From Lutraria lutraria (lineage: Eukaryota > Mollusca > Bivalvia > Venerida > Mactridae): DNA of 64,000 nucleotides. Position numbers and translations under genes: made by a program. The notes under the pieces are model-generated. The model searched no databases. It was not told the origin of the DNA and saw nothing but the letters and a program-made list of their open reading frames with translations. Positions within the stretch are counted from its first letter, which is position 1. Each line of letters begins with the position of its first letter. The stretch lies in NCBI GenBank assembly GCA_964023205.1, contig OZ026845.1, forward strand, positions 6,582,001-6,646,000, given 5' to 3'. Of this stretch, positions 1 to 14,200 are shown piece by piece.

Positions 1-479
1 CTTATTTTGTTGAGATAAAAATGTCACATTCTGGTGTAGTAAGTAAGTTTATTGAACAAAATGCCTCCAATACATTAAATTTACACATATACAAAATTCA
101 TATTATTCATACATGCATTGACATTCTGGTATATACAGTACAACCTCTCCAGAGCGACCCTCTCTTGAGCAACAACCTCTCTTCAACAACAGCATGATAT
201 TTTCCTCTGCATGGTTTAACTATTACTTTAACCTCCCTAGAGCAGCGCCCTTTCAACAACAACATACTTTTGTTACTTCCAAAAGGGTGTTGCTTTGGAG
301 AGGTTGCACTGTATGTCGTATAATAATTTACAATGGTGTTTGTGGGAAAAAAACCCCATAAAATCACGAATAACACGCTCAATTTTATTGAAACCTAAGT
401 CTACTACGCAAATATGGGGACGTTATTGGAATGATGTTATAACAGTCAATTTTGTTAACAATTATTGGTAACCAGGTAA

Positions 480-697
480 TTTGGCTTGATATCCGACTGC
501 GATAAGTCATACCCGACTATGACAATTTGACAAACATGTTGATTCGCCTCCATACGTGGAAACGTTGCGGGTTCCTTTTGGAAAGGTAAATTAGTACTGT
601 CCAGGAAAACTGGTTAGGTGAATGATCGACCGCCGTATGTGACTGGAATATCATTGAAAGAATAACGGTGTTAACCCCACTGATTTAAACAAATAAC
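480..697 (+). mobile_element. tRNA-derived SINE, family 1, head degraded
   Basis: Body segments GGGTTCCTTTTGGAAAGGTA and TCCAGGAAAACTGGTTAGGT, then the tail AACGGTGTTAACCCCACTGA, match the complete copies at 29726 and 39180-39390. The tRNA-like head is barely recognisable. Confidence 0.55.
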
Positions 698-1136
698 AAT
701 TACGGTCATCGACGGGTGAGTTCTCTATATAGAAACCAATAGAGTCGGTCATTATGAATACAAGTAGGATGATTTGTATAAGCTGATGAGTGTTAGGAAT
801 CACTGTAGGTGAATTGGTAGTCTTTAATTGCACGTTGCTCTGTAAATCGAGGTATACAGTCAGCTTTGTGTAGCTTTGTTGCCACCATTCTTGTAATGAA
901 AACCAGTTTTGTAAATAACCTACACATGACAAGAGAAATGAGAAATGAAGGTACTTGTAGGTGTTAATTACTAAGTTTGGTTTGCACGTGTTAAATTATG
1001 CAGAACAGAACAGAACAGAACATAATGCAGCGGAACACATCAGTAGGTTAATGAGAGCAAAGGTAAACACTGACTTCAATTTGAAAACTTTATAAGCATT
1101 TTAAGTGGTCATTACAAAAATGGATTGACATGATTA

Positions 1137-1217
1137 CAACCATTCATGTAATAAAAACCAGTTTTGATATAATTATAACAAAAGTGTTTGTTTTATTACA
1201 AGAATGGTTGCAACATA
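1137..1217. repeat. Foldback with ACAACCATTC / GAATGGTTG arms
   Basis: ACAACCATTCATGTAATAAA is repeated in reverse as TTTTATTACAAGAATGGTTG. A related hairpin is at 55378-55446, and a single arm is at 880-900. Confidence 0.6.
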
Positions 1218-1219
1218 GC

Positions 1220-1500
1220 TTCTTAAAACGCAGTTAAACCAACTTACTACAAAAAGTGTAGAAAAACGCACAAAAACTCACTTCTGAAAAAGACACTTTA
1301 AAACGATGTTACAAAAACGCAGAAAAACTCACTTTAAAAAACCCAGTTAAATGCAGAAAAAACCTACTTACTATGGAAAAACACAGCAAAACCCTAAAAA
1401 ACTTATTAGAAAAAAACTAACTTACCAAAAACACACTTTAACCCACATAACACCGGTAAAAACATACAAAGTTAGTTTTTTGTAAGTAATAAGAACGTTT
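1220..1500. repeat. A-rich degenerate array of AAAAACGCA/AAACTCACTT units
   Basis: Short imperfect repeats of the type GCAGAAAAACTCACTT run through this stretch. No coding signal. Confidence 0.4.
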
Positions 1501-1591
1501 TTCTGTGTTTATTCTGCGTTTTTCTGTGTTTTATTCTAGCTCTTGCGGTAAGCTAAAAAGGCGCACTTAAACCAACTGCCAATACCGCTTG

Positions 1592-1631
1592 GTTAAACAC
1601 GGTTTAAAACCGCGTTTAAACCGTGTTTAAC
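1592..1631. repeat. 40-bp near-perfect palindrome
   Basis: GTTAAACACGGTTTAA and TTTAAACCGTGTTTAAC face each other across a CG-containing centre (ACCGCG). Confidence 0.7.
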
Positions 1632-1739
1632 ACACTTATTTCGGAAGGGAAACCTGAAATTACACACGACAACAATAATACAGGATTGTAATATTAACAA
1701 TAATAACAAGATAGAAACGATAAGTAAAATATGAAAATA

Positions 1740-1872
1740 CCAATTAATACATTGCTGCCGCTGATGATAATGCCACTACTGCTACTACTACTGCTACTGA
1801 TGATGATGATATTGTTCAGTGTTGCTGCTGACGACGATAATGCTACTGCTGCTGCTGATGGCGATGCTATAA
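1740..1872. repeat. CTG/CTA/GAT trinucleotide-rich low-complexity stretch
   Basis: Runs of GATGATGATGATATTG and CTACTGCTACTACTACTGCT types keep short frames open on both strands; these are not genes. Confidence 0.6.
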
Positions 1873-2232
1873 TGTTGACTTTATTAGATTTAGGGGAGAG
1901 TACTGCGCTAGTCACATAAATGAATGCAAAAATTCTCATTGAATTACCTCCCGTATTATCGACTTATTTGCAAACAAACACACACTGAGTAATTCTATTT
2001 GGTACATTGCCAAATAATATATTTTTTAATCAATATTTAAATTGAATACAATTGTTGAATTTCTTACTTGTAAACATTTTAAAGCATTTATGTTTGTAAT
2101 TATAAAAGTCTCCGTTTGCGAACAAAATCAATGTAAATAACAACGTCATAGGTGAAGATCAATAATAGTGATACGTACTAGTCCTATTGTGACAATAACA
2201 GTATATGCTATTTTAACATCAACACTTTCAAT

Positions 2233-5200
2233 ATGGCTGAAGAAGGGAACGAAGGTTAGTTTTTTTGTTGTTTTGTGTTGTTGTTTAGGCTTTATGAAGT
2301 GACGACATTTAAAAAATGACGGTAGCAAGCGTATAAACAACGCCTTAGTAACGTATGCTGTCGATATTGCGTAAATAACAAAACATTGTTAATATTCTTA
2401 CAGAAAATGTTTTTTTTGCGATCTTGATATAACATTTTGTTTATAATTTTTTTTTTACAATAAAACTCAAATGTTCCCTATCGGAAAATTAGTTTACAAG
2501 AAATAGTGTAACAGGTACATCTGTAAAATGTCAAGGTCACTCGACAAATTCGTGTTTACATTTTGTAAACATATAAAATTTAAATATCCTTATGCGTCAT
2601 ATAACACAAAGATCTGATTACTATGTAAACTATGCAAATTTCACTGAAAGCCGGTGTATCGAGCAATTAATCTATTGTTATACACCAATTCTTTTACAGT
2701 GTACATGTTACGTATACTCAATCAAAGTACTGAAAGTACTGTTAGAGTTTGATTTTTTGTGTGTGTACCCATATCGTTCGTGCCAATGCAACTATTTTTA
2801 ACATTTGCGCTTACGGACAGATTTTTCATTCATATTGTAATGCAGGTCACATGCATGTATGTGAAGGGCATACGCTACCGCTTTACTAGTATCTTTGCTA
2901 TATATATATTATGTAAAAAAGAAGTCTAACTTCAGCAAAACTTAAATTGTATATTTAATTTATTTAAACTGTCAACGTTTCGGCCATATTGGTCTTCATC
3001 AGGATCAATACAGATTTATAAAAACAACAAACAGGAAATGACGTCATCAACGTCATGCGACGTCAATAACAACGTCAAATTATGACATACAATTTTGCGC
3101 AATATTTGTTACACAGGATACTAAAAGTTACAATAATACTGGTAAGATGCAAATAAAATAGCAAGATATGATGGGAGACCAATATTAACTGTATAGAAAA
3201 TACGAAATACAAATATACATAGACAGACTTGGATTTCAACAAAGCACAAAAATAATTCAAATAATATTTTAGAATTCATTCCATTCGGACTGGTAGTACC
3301 TAGAATATGCATCCCGCATTTAGTTTCTTTTAAAAGTCGTTGCCAGTTATTGTGCACTTTGTCTATAGGCATAAAAGAAAAATCATCAAAACTGTGACCA
3401 TCATAAACATTTCTTAAAGTTTCAGGAAAATGTTTAATGTCGAACTTATGACTATTCATTCTTTGACTACATTTTTGTTTTGTCTGGCCGACATATTGTT
3501 TCTGACATTTCTTACAAGTAATGAGGTAAATCACTCCTGAGGAAGAACAAGATAAACCGTTAAAATCTTTACAAAAATTAGTACTTGAAAAAATATCATT
3601 CTCTTCAATTTTGCAACAATGAGAACATCTGGGTCTATTACATTTGGATACTTTACCCATACTTACAATATTTGTAAATTTTGAGTGAACAAGGACATCT
3701 TATAACTGGAAGGACGTTTATATGCTATAATTGGCTTAAGTTATGAAAGATCTTGCACAGACTTATTTTTTGAATGTTTTAACAATTTCCAATATTGATT
3801 AATTATTTTTCCTATATAAGGTAAAGAAGGGTTAAAAGTACTAGTTAAAAGTGCATACAAAAGGAATAATATTTTTTCGATGAAGAAAAAGAAGAACTCT
3901 GTAAAGCATCTTCTACGCTAAGTGTTGATGTCTTTGAAATAGCTTCATTCACAGTTTTTATAGGAAAGTTTCGTTCAGTAAAATATGATTTGAGATTTTC
4001 ACAACCCTGTTGGAAATGGAGGTCGTCCGACGTAATTCTTCGGTAGCGTTTTGCCTGACTGTATTGGATTCCCAGCTTACACGTTCGATGATGTCATGAT
4101 GAAAATTCTATGTATTGATGGCAATTTGTTGATTTTTCAAAGACGCTGGTTTTTAATGAATTATCTTCATCTTTTTCAATGTTGACGTCAAGAAATGTAA
4201 CACTTGTTTGGGAATAAGTATAATTATGTAAATCTAATATTTTTATGAACATTATTTATTTTTTCAATAAAAGACAGTAATTCTTCAAGACTGCACAGTG
4301 TTTTCCATATAAAGAAATGCCATCTAAGACACGTAACCACAGTAAAGGTTTTTTGGAACAAGTCCTTTGAAGTCCATTTCTAACTGACCCATAAATAAAG
4401 AAGCATAACTAGGTGCCACTTTGGTGCCCATCGCCGTTCCCATGGTCTGAAGATAGTTCACATCATTGAATACTGTGTCGTATTACTGTAGTCTCTTTGC
4501 TGAAATTTTAAAACGAAAAAAAAAAATAGATAGTTTAATGTATAGCACAATAATTGAAGACCATTTAATTGTATTACATTAAAAACCTTTTTTGTACACA
4601 AACTAGTGAACAACACACCGGTAACAGTAAATACCAGATTCTTCTGATTTTAACACATCAGAACATCGTCGCATTGAACACATTAATCCGGTTCACTCAG
4701 ATTAAAAATATCCTGACACAAAAGAGTAGGCCTATATGGCCTATAGTTAACCCGATGTTGCACGAGATTCAGACGTGATCGTGTAATTCTAAATGATCTT
4801 GCATAAAGAGAACTCTCTGTCATTTTTAAAAGCACATAACCAGTAATTTACGGTCGTATTTAGCAACTCGAATACGTATTCACAAGCCGCAATTCAAACA
4901 TTCGACCTCCGCAGTTTATCCGATATGAACTCATTCTATAGATAGCGATTGCGTCATCAAGCTAACACTAGTTTATGTGAATATCACGGAAATACGATTA
5001 GATGAGAATTCGCCCGGTAATATTACGATAATGTTAAAAAGGCACAAAACACATACATGGATGGTATATTGTTGCCAATGCATGCATACGTCCGTAGAGA
5101 TGTTTTCGAACCATTGAACGAAAACCAAAAGTAGAACTACGTTACGGAAACATGATATGCAAAACAGCCACTTAGGCGCGATATTTTATTGGACAGTGGA

Positions 5201-8200
5201 TACGTGGTTTTAATTCTACGCATTTGAATATCTCATGTATTCACCGACAAGCGTTTATTTAGATACATGACTCTTTCCATGTAATTACAATAAAAGGATT
5301 TGAAATATATTTAGATCCGACACACTTAATTGAGGACATATAATCACACCATTTATGTGCGTACTATTTCCTTCATGAGGTATTCTTTTAACCAAGCTGT
5401 TATGGAGTCCAGCGACATTAGCTTGCTCACCGGTTACTAAGGACTTGATTTTGATAAATATCAAGTCCAAAAAAAACTATAAAGACAATTTGTTAGACAC
5501 AATAAAAAGCGTGTATATGATATTTGGAAGCAATAGAATACGAAACTTATTGTATTTATGCTTGAAAATACATAATGAGACAAGATAAGGCTTATGAATA
5601 AACAGTCATTTCAATATCGATACGTGTATGTATCTGAAACGGATGAACAATCACTGATAATATTTATACAATAACTCTACAAGTACAAATGTTGCTGCGA
5701 AGACATCAATTGGGAAGCTCCGCGCAAAACAATGCGTGTTAGCCCTGTTCATCAGTAAACACTGGCCATTTACTATTTGGGTTACTGTTTGACCTTAAGC
5801 CAAATGTTTTAAGATCATGCTGTACTGTTTAATCATTTGATATGCGTTGTCCATGACTGACCAGTAAATATGTATACCTTTGAAATATGTTGAATAAAAA
5901 GATTAAAATATTTAGCAATAATTCAATATGCGGGAATAATTGGTGTCAGTAAGTTATAATTACAGGATTTACAAACGGTGTCATAAGAATTACACGTCGT
6001 TTTATTTACAAGCGAAGTTGTAAGAATAGCACGTCGTTTTATTTACAAACGGTGTCGTGACAATAGCACGTCGTTTTATTTGCAAACGGTGTCGTACAAA
6101 TAACACGTCGTTTTAAGTACAAGCGGTGTCGTAAGAATAACACGTCGTTTTATTTGCAAACGGTGTAGTAAGAATAACACGTCGTTTTATTTACAAGCGA
6201 TGTCGTAAGAATATCACGTCGTTTTATTTGCAAACGGTGTCGTAAGAATAGCACGTCGTTTTATTTACAAGCGGTGTCGTATGAATAACACGTCGTTTTA
6301 TTTACAAGCGGTGTAATAAAAACAGCACGGCACAAACTAAAAAACAATGGCGTATGTGCGACTCTTTTTTTTGTTTTTCATAAAATTTATTTGCATTATT
6401 TTACATTTTTTACATTAACCTGCTTCTCTAAATAAAATAAAACGTATCACAGAAGAGAAAATATAACACATGATGGTGGTATGTTATGAACCAGATCATG
6501 AAATGATAACAATAACATAATTTTTACACCTTTTATACCACTATGCTAATGCTTGTAAAAAACTTTTGAATATGTTTATTTTATACTAAAGGTATGTCTA
6601 ATAAATCTATTTTTATATAGTATGTACTGTAATATATTTTCATGGGCTGGTTGATGATAAATTATACTTACTGCCTTTTTATTTGAGTAACAAAATACTG
6701 AACAAGTTAAGAGATATATACCAAAAATTAAAAACACGCCTTAATTTACGTGAATATTGTAATATTTGTGCCTCGGGCATTAAAGCAATCTAAACGTTAT
6801 AACTGTATCACACCTTCATACAACTAACATAACAAAAACGCTTTTGAACCCAAACACAAACTTTATTTTATGTGAATTAACTCTGGGCATAAGATAATAA
6901 TTATGTGTCTAAATGTTTCATGTTGCACAATTTGTCTGTTTAAGTCACAACTGGTTTTTGGTGCATTTTTAAAAGAATTATCACTTTAAACAATACATAT
7001 TCAATTATTGGAGCACTTGCAATCAAGAGAATGTCGATATGTACTTACCTGTGGACAAATCAGTCTGGATTATTCTATTTATTCATTGTATACATCAACA
7101 GAAATGTATTCATTTTATACGCATTACAAGTTAAAAGAATTTAAAGGATATTCAGGACATTAAAATAATACGCAATATGGATGGTAGGATATTAACATTC
7201 ATGCACTCAGTATCATACAACACAATAATTTGAAATAATAATCAATGAAATAATATATTCAATGTTGAGTTAAATTTCTTAAACATCAGAAAAAATGAAA
7301 AGTGTTATAAAAGTCAATAAAGACTTAACACAATGACTTCAACACAATGATTATACATGTATATCAACACAACTACAAGCAATGTCAAAGCATTGATAAT
7401 CTTATAAAAACAGAGCAGGTAGATAATAACATCTACGGAGACATGAAACTTAAAACATATTTAATATGTGGATCAAGTATTTTACAAGTCAAAGGCAACA
7501 TTAATGAAATCTGTGTCATAAGTTAATACATGAACAAACACTACACAATATGTATAAACATCTTTTTTAAATGAAAGTCATTTATGAAATAACATTAATA
7601 TTTCTAAGTTCATAGTAACGTCTGTATGTTCATATTTGTGAGCTTATACTTACGTCTGTACGTTTATATTTCTGAGTGTTTCTATTTCTTAGTTAATACT
7701 TACCTCTTTGTGTTCATTTTTTATTTTATACTGTTCATATTTCTGAGTTAAATTTTTATCTTCATATTTCTGAGTCATTACTTACCTCTTTACCTTCATA
7801 TTTCTGAGTCGCCCAGAGAGGACAAAGTGACAATGAATGTAACAAAATAATATAATGGTAAGTTTTATTTCAGGATTCAGGGATGGAGGGGAAAAAGTGG
7901 TCAGGAGGTTAAAGATTGCCAAGTCTGTATGGTTTAATTACATCTGGAGACATTTTTAGGGGAAAAAATGTCCAAGGGGGTAAAAAAACAGGCAAACAAC
8001 ATTTGAACTGATTAATTTTACAAAACAAATCTTATCTCACATATAATTTACCACAAAAAGGATCAACACTTTTTAAATAAAATGAATCTGAACTAAATCA
8101 TCTATTTTTTCATAATATATTAATCCTATTAATCAAGTATATTAACTGTTTTTGCGCCGAAATGAACTGACACTGCACTATCATAATATATCACACAGAC

Positions 8201-11200
8201 ACTTTGGGCATACATAAACAGAACAGAACATATACTTTATTAAGACTTAAGCATTACAGCTTATCGTCAAATAAACATGAACATACACTTACATGAGTGA
8301 ACTATATGTGAACATTTTACAAACATTGAAAATAAAATGTAACAGAACAGAACAGAACAAAATCATCAATTTACTAATACAGTACAGTTATTATCTAGCT
8401 TAATTTGTGAATGTTAGAATTTTGTTAAGTAAGTAAAAATAATTGTCAGAAATCAAAAGCAAGAAGAGAGTAATAACCATTTAGCCCACATACATGCAGC
8501 AGTTAATATTTAGTTTACATTTATTCCTTTCATTTAGTACTTTTGTAAATTTAAACATACTGTGTCGCATTTTATATACTCGTGAAGTGTAAGTATATCG
8601 TATAGTAGCATACATAGCAATGCAAATTCCTCTTTGTGTATGTCGTCAGTGTTTTTCCTCTTTGTCTATATGGTCAGTTAATTCATCAGTAGTTTAGTCC
8701 ATGCCGAAAGAAAGTCTGACTGTTGACCGAAAGGATTATAAGATATCAAATCCAAGTCCATTGACGAAATGTGCATGGCTATGATTCAAAATAAATATCT
8801 TCTAATAATGATAGATTTATCATGATGGTCCTTACCTCATGTATCAGCGTTATTAGGAACATAATAAAGAAAATCGAAATGTTGTTTTCGTTGTCTCGTA
8901 TCCAAAAGAAATTTAGACAGTTGATCGAAAGGATTACAAAATATCAAATCCGAGTCCATTGACCAAAACAATCGTAAGCACAAACAGCTCCGCGCAAATG
9001 TCTTAATTCACATAATAAAATTATTGATTGTTCAATATGGACATGTCATGAGGGCTCATCTAATGAATACATGAAATAACGAGTTAATGATTGATTGATT
9101 GGCTTATCGATTGATTGATTGATCGAATGTATGATTAAAGGAATGCATTAATGAATGAATGGGACCGAACGAATTGAATAATGAATGCATAATCGGTTTG
9201 CCAGGAATGAAAATGTTTTCTATTCTGGTAAATGATATTTTATACTTTACAGAGACGGCAGCTGGGACATCTAAGACGAGTAAAGAGGAAGACGTCGACA
9301 TTATGCAGTCTATAATTGGAGTTATCGCTGCTGGATTCTCATGGTTGCTTCTTATTCTTTTTTTCCCAATCATGATACCACAGAGTATTAAGGTGAATGT
9401 TGATTAAAACCTGAAAATAATCAATCTGGCCCCATTTCCCCCGCAAACCACATTTGATACAAACATTTCTAGAACTTTAGACTCTTTTACCATTCTCTAA
9501 ATTTGTGTAAATAGTCGAATTTGAAACAAGTTGAAATCCAGACATCTAATGAAATCGGGGCTTGCCATTGTTTATTTTATTTGGTTTGTGTCTATGATCT
9601 TGTTATATTATTTTTAAAAAATGGACACTTGTCGAAGAGGACAATACCGGTAGAGCGTAACTTCTCTATACCGGACCCTCCAGAATCCGGAAACTTCTTA
9701 AAATGGGACACCTTTCTCGGTCCTTAAATTCCCCCTATTTTCTTTTCACTCAGCGGTATATCAGCATACCGAGCTCTGATAAATTATGTGACAATTTTCG
9801 AACCGTATGAACTGATTTAGAGTAAAATTTATGATAACTCCTTTTGTTCGATGGATTTTTTTCCGGACTTTTGTCCAAACATTTAAAACTCTTAAAGCAA
9901 TAATATCTACAGGTTATTATTTCATTAAATTTTTGTGTACTTTAAGATGATAAAGGGATACACAACTAAAAGTAATCATTTTTACATTTAAGATAATTCA
10001 AGAATATGAAAGAGGTTTGGTTGTTCGTCTTGGAAGGGCTCGGGAGAAAGAAGTTCTTAAACCAGGTAAGAACCTCTAGTATATCTGTCATAATCGGTTA
10101 CTGTAGTGACAAAGGGGTACGTCATTTCTGTTCGATTTGCGTTTTATTCTACTTCGAGCATGTGTTTGTGAAGTTGGCATGGCCAACATGATGTTTTCCA
10201 GTATACTTTTACTTGTATCCCGACTCTCGTATTCTCTGTAAGTCAGTATAGATATTTAAAATGATAGTTGTATTGGTGATATATATACACACATCATCCA
10301 TTTCCTGTGGTTTTCTTAACAAAGTACTTGGTTTTGTGGTTGGGTTGGGACACTGAAAAGCATCCCTGAAATATCGCATGGCGGAGCCAAGATTCGAACA
10401 TACGATCTTTTATTTAGTAGTCTGGTACGTTACCGCTGGACTACCGATCACCCTCTAAGATTTTAATGAAAATGTATAATCAAGTAAGTAAGAAAGAAGA
10501 TGATTCACGAATAATTTTAGATAATTTATCTACAAAGTATAACTTAGAAATATTAGTTGAAATGACCTAAAATAAGCCAAAAGTCACTTTCAAGGGCAGA
10601 CAACTCGAAAATGAGCACCACGACCCCATTGTTTTTTCACTTATTTAAAAAGGTGTAATCAATTAAGTAAGAAAATGATTCCTAGAAAATAAACACAATA
10701 AAAATGCAGTCTTACTCAGGATACTAATTTCCAAATTCCCACCGGTTATTAATCAGGCCAAATCATTTGAGCATAAACGAGTGAGGAAGATAAATCGCAG
10801 TCTCCTGTCTTTGGACTGTCAGAACGTTGCGTTCCTTTTTCTGACCAGTGTATGCAAATCGCCGTCCCCATTTAATCAACTACGTGTATTTAGAACACAT
10901 GTCGTCATTCAGTACAGCCAAACCCTGTTATGACAATTTGCCTAAACATTGATAATTTTCAATTTCTGAACATTGAGATGCAGGTATGTTGATTTTTAAA
11001 GTCTTACGTTGTATAACAAATGCGCATTTTAGTCGATGTTATCATAATGTCGATAATGTAGGTCTCGTAAAATTCGATCAAACGAGATTCGACTGTACAT
11101 TGTTTCTAATGAAAACAATGCTTGTATATTACAGGTGTTGCCTTTGTTTTACCGTTAATTGATCAACTTTGGATCATTGATGTGAGAACAAAATGCTGTA

Positions 11201-14200
11201 AGACGGCCTCACAACAGGTAGCTACTGATTAAAAAGCACAGGTTTTATGTACATAGTCTTTGCTTAATTGCGTTAACACCGTTTAGTTACAAGTATACGA
11301 CGGCAAGTTCACCTAGTATTCAGTTTTCCTGGACGGTATTATAATCAGTATTAATTTGCCATTCGAACAGGTACCGGCAATTACTCCACATATGGAGAAA
11401 AATCGACATTGTTGTCAAATTTCCATAGAAGGATTTAACCTGTTGCGACCATGAATTAAATCCGGGTCGCCGGGGTAAAATTGTTTGTTTTTGTTTACAA
11501 TATCATGTAAAAAAGTGAGTCAGTAAAATATTCCATTCTTCATTCCTAATAAGATGTCTGGTGTCGGGGGGGGGGGGGGGGGGGGTTGTTCAAGTAATCA
11601 GAAACAAACTAAATAAAATATTTTATGCTGGAATATACTAGTATAATTTGAAATGATAAATCTATAGCTATTGTAAAAATGGTGAAAATGTGACTTTGCA
11701 TCATTCGTTTGGCTTACCGTAAATACTATTATTTATTGCATGTTTATGTATTTAGTGACATTTAAAATAAGTTTTGTTACGGAAGTTCAGTTAAAAAAGC
11801 AGGCGAACTCAAAATAAACGGTTTACCATACTTTGTTATGAACGACGTCCGTTCTATAGCACACATACAATCTGATGTAATTCAGAGAATTAATCTCCGA
11901 ATGTCAAAGTTCTGTGTTCTGTATCATTTCGGGCTGTTGTCACACAGAGGGCGTATTATTCACAAAGGTTGACTCCTGGAAACGGGGTAAACATTATATA
12001 CTAGTATTTCAATGCAAAGAATGCAGCGAAGAGTAAAGTATAGTGAATTCACAGTTGTCGCGCTCTTCTGTACATATGCAAGTACAGTTAAACCTGTGTG
12101 TGTAAACGTCCACCTCTGAATGGCAGCCACCATGTGTCACAAAAGGCCATTCTTTTAAAAGTCATCACTGATTATCTAGAACATAATGACCTCCGAATAA
12201 GGGTCACCTGTCAGTAAGGTAATATTTTTGTCTTTCCCAAGAATGGTATTTATTCACATTGTTTGACTTTAAAGCCCCATTAGCTTTTTGCTGTAGAAAA
12301 GTATATGCAAAAATATTTAATTGCTGACATCTTCCCAAGATAATTATTATCGAAGAAACAAGCCCTTTTTCGTCTGAAAACACTAATTTCACTGTGATTT
12401 TTGCTTTTGTAAACTTGAAATATGTGGGGGGCGTGACGTCACTTCACTACGCGTGCATAGCATGACTGCGGGAAAACACAGGTGTTCTATAAATAGTATT
12501 TATTTCAATGAAAATACGATAGTGGTTTCGGAAACATTTTTTCTTGCTATAAAGTATGCACGGGATGAAAACACACCGGATTCCTCTGTTATAGAACAAA
12601 CAGAAACTATTAGGACCAATACATTTATAAGCTTATGGGACTTTAAATCTAACATGGTGCTATTTTTAACTTTGAAGGTACTTACAAGTGATTCTGTGTC
12701 AATAAAGATCGACGCCGTGCTGACAGCTGACGTAGCAGATCCTTTCCAATGTTTACTTATAGGTCAAGGTAATACACAATTTGTAGGCGGTGTAGCCCGA
12801 CGTCGGGTACAAAACACACTGCGTACAGCGTGCGGAAAATTGACCTTGATGGAAATTATAGATGGGAAGGAACAATTGACCAAAAGAATTATGGTATGTC
12901 TTTTTAGTCGATTGTCACGTTTATTTTTAAGAAAATACCGTGACATAATTTATCTACAATTTATAACTTGAAAATGTCATTCGAAATGACCTAAAATAAG
13001 CAAAAAAGTCACTGTCAGGGGCAGATAAATAAAAAATGAGCACTGCGACCCCCATTTGTTTCGACTAGGCAAAGTTAAAAAAGCGCTTTATACGTTTTCC
13101 TTCTGCGTATAAGTTTAATAGCAAAATTATTGCATCTGTCAGATATGTCCTTAATAGAATATAAATCCGTCATTCTAACTGAACGACTTAGTTCACACTG
13201 CGCATGTTGCTACCGCTCCTTTTAGCTATGTTATTTACGAAGAACATGTGCTCAAACACGTACTCTATCTATGCATAATGATGACTAGATCAAACATCTT
13301 AACAAAGGGTAACATATGTTATTCATTTAGTAGTTTTTAGTTTTTCTGATTCATGCGTGTATTAAATCATATTTGATGGCCATCTTTTGTTGATGTCAAT
13401 CATCTTATTGCATACATGTATGTAGTTCAGCTTATTCGTCTTTTTCAGCATACACTTAAAAGAAAATGGGCAAAAAGCGTAAAAGTAACACGAGTAGAAA
13501 TGTAAGAGTTCCATTATAATGCTGAAATTTAACTAATTTCGTTGTAAACGGGTAGGCTTAACAACTAATTCAAATCTCATTGAATATTAATGTCAATGTA
13601 TCAGTCAACGGTCCGAAATTGTTATTATTCGTAATTGTGTTCCTGTAGCCTGGTAATTTAAAACATATTCGGATTGCTCAGTCGGATTGCTGCCGAACTG
13701 TTGCTCTATGAGCCATGTGATATCCGGGCAGTGCCTCAGTCACACTGCGATATATTGACCGACCATACTGCACCACTTGTTTTGCCTTCCACCACAAATC
13801 GTGTAAGTTTTTCCTCTAGGTTAATCTGCACTACATACATATATGAACTTCAATGAACATTGCAACCTTTCAAAGCCGAAAAGGGCCAGCCAAGTTGGCT
13901 TATGAGACACTTATCTTTTGTGGACCTCCCGAAATCCCTTTTCATTTTGCCGGGCGCCTGACTGAGACGGGCCGGCGGTAACCATTAGTCTCTAGCTAGC
14001 GGCTCACCTACTGACCGCATTAGTATTAACCCAGTCTCCACTGGGGTTCAAATCTTTGATCTCCCGCACCGAAGGCGGTCACCCTAACCACTCGACCACG
14101 GTTGTCTCGAACGAAATAAATTCGAAACAACAGAAATGTAGCACAGTTGTATTTTCCTGATATAATGATATTACTAATTCTTCCTTCAGTAAAGATATCA

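Noticed and set aside
1694..1939. Ser/Ile-rich ORFs on both strands
   Set aside because: Trinucleotide low-complexity sequence.
2970..3010. Functional hammerhead ribozyme at the end of the Penelope-like element (- strand)
   Set aside because: CTGATGA and GAAAC are present at the right distance, but I cannot form stem I and stem II has mismatches; only a candidate in intact relatives.
5978..6340. CRISPR array
   Set aside because: Units are contiguous without unique spacers; an ordinary minisatellite in a eukaryotic intron. The same holds for 27055-27778.
12453..12971. A 172-codon single-exon gene
   Set aside because: Only 12678-12893 is coding, as exon 5 of the stomatin gene with splice sites on both sides; the left part is MITE sequence and the right part is intron.
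13674..13856. Possible extra stomatin exon
   Set aside because: The protein has no stomatin resemblance and the exons at 13449-13501 and 14190-14268 already join in phase.
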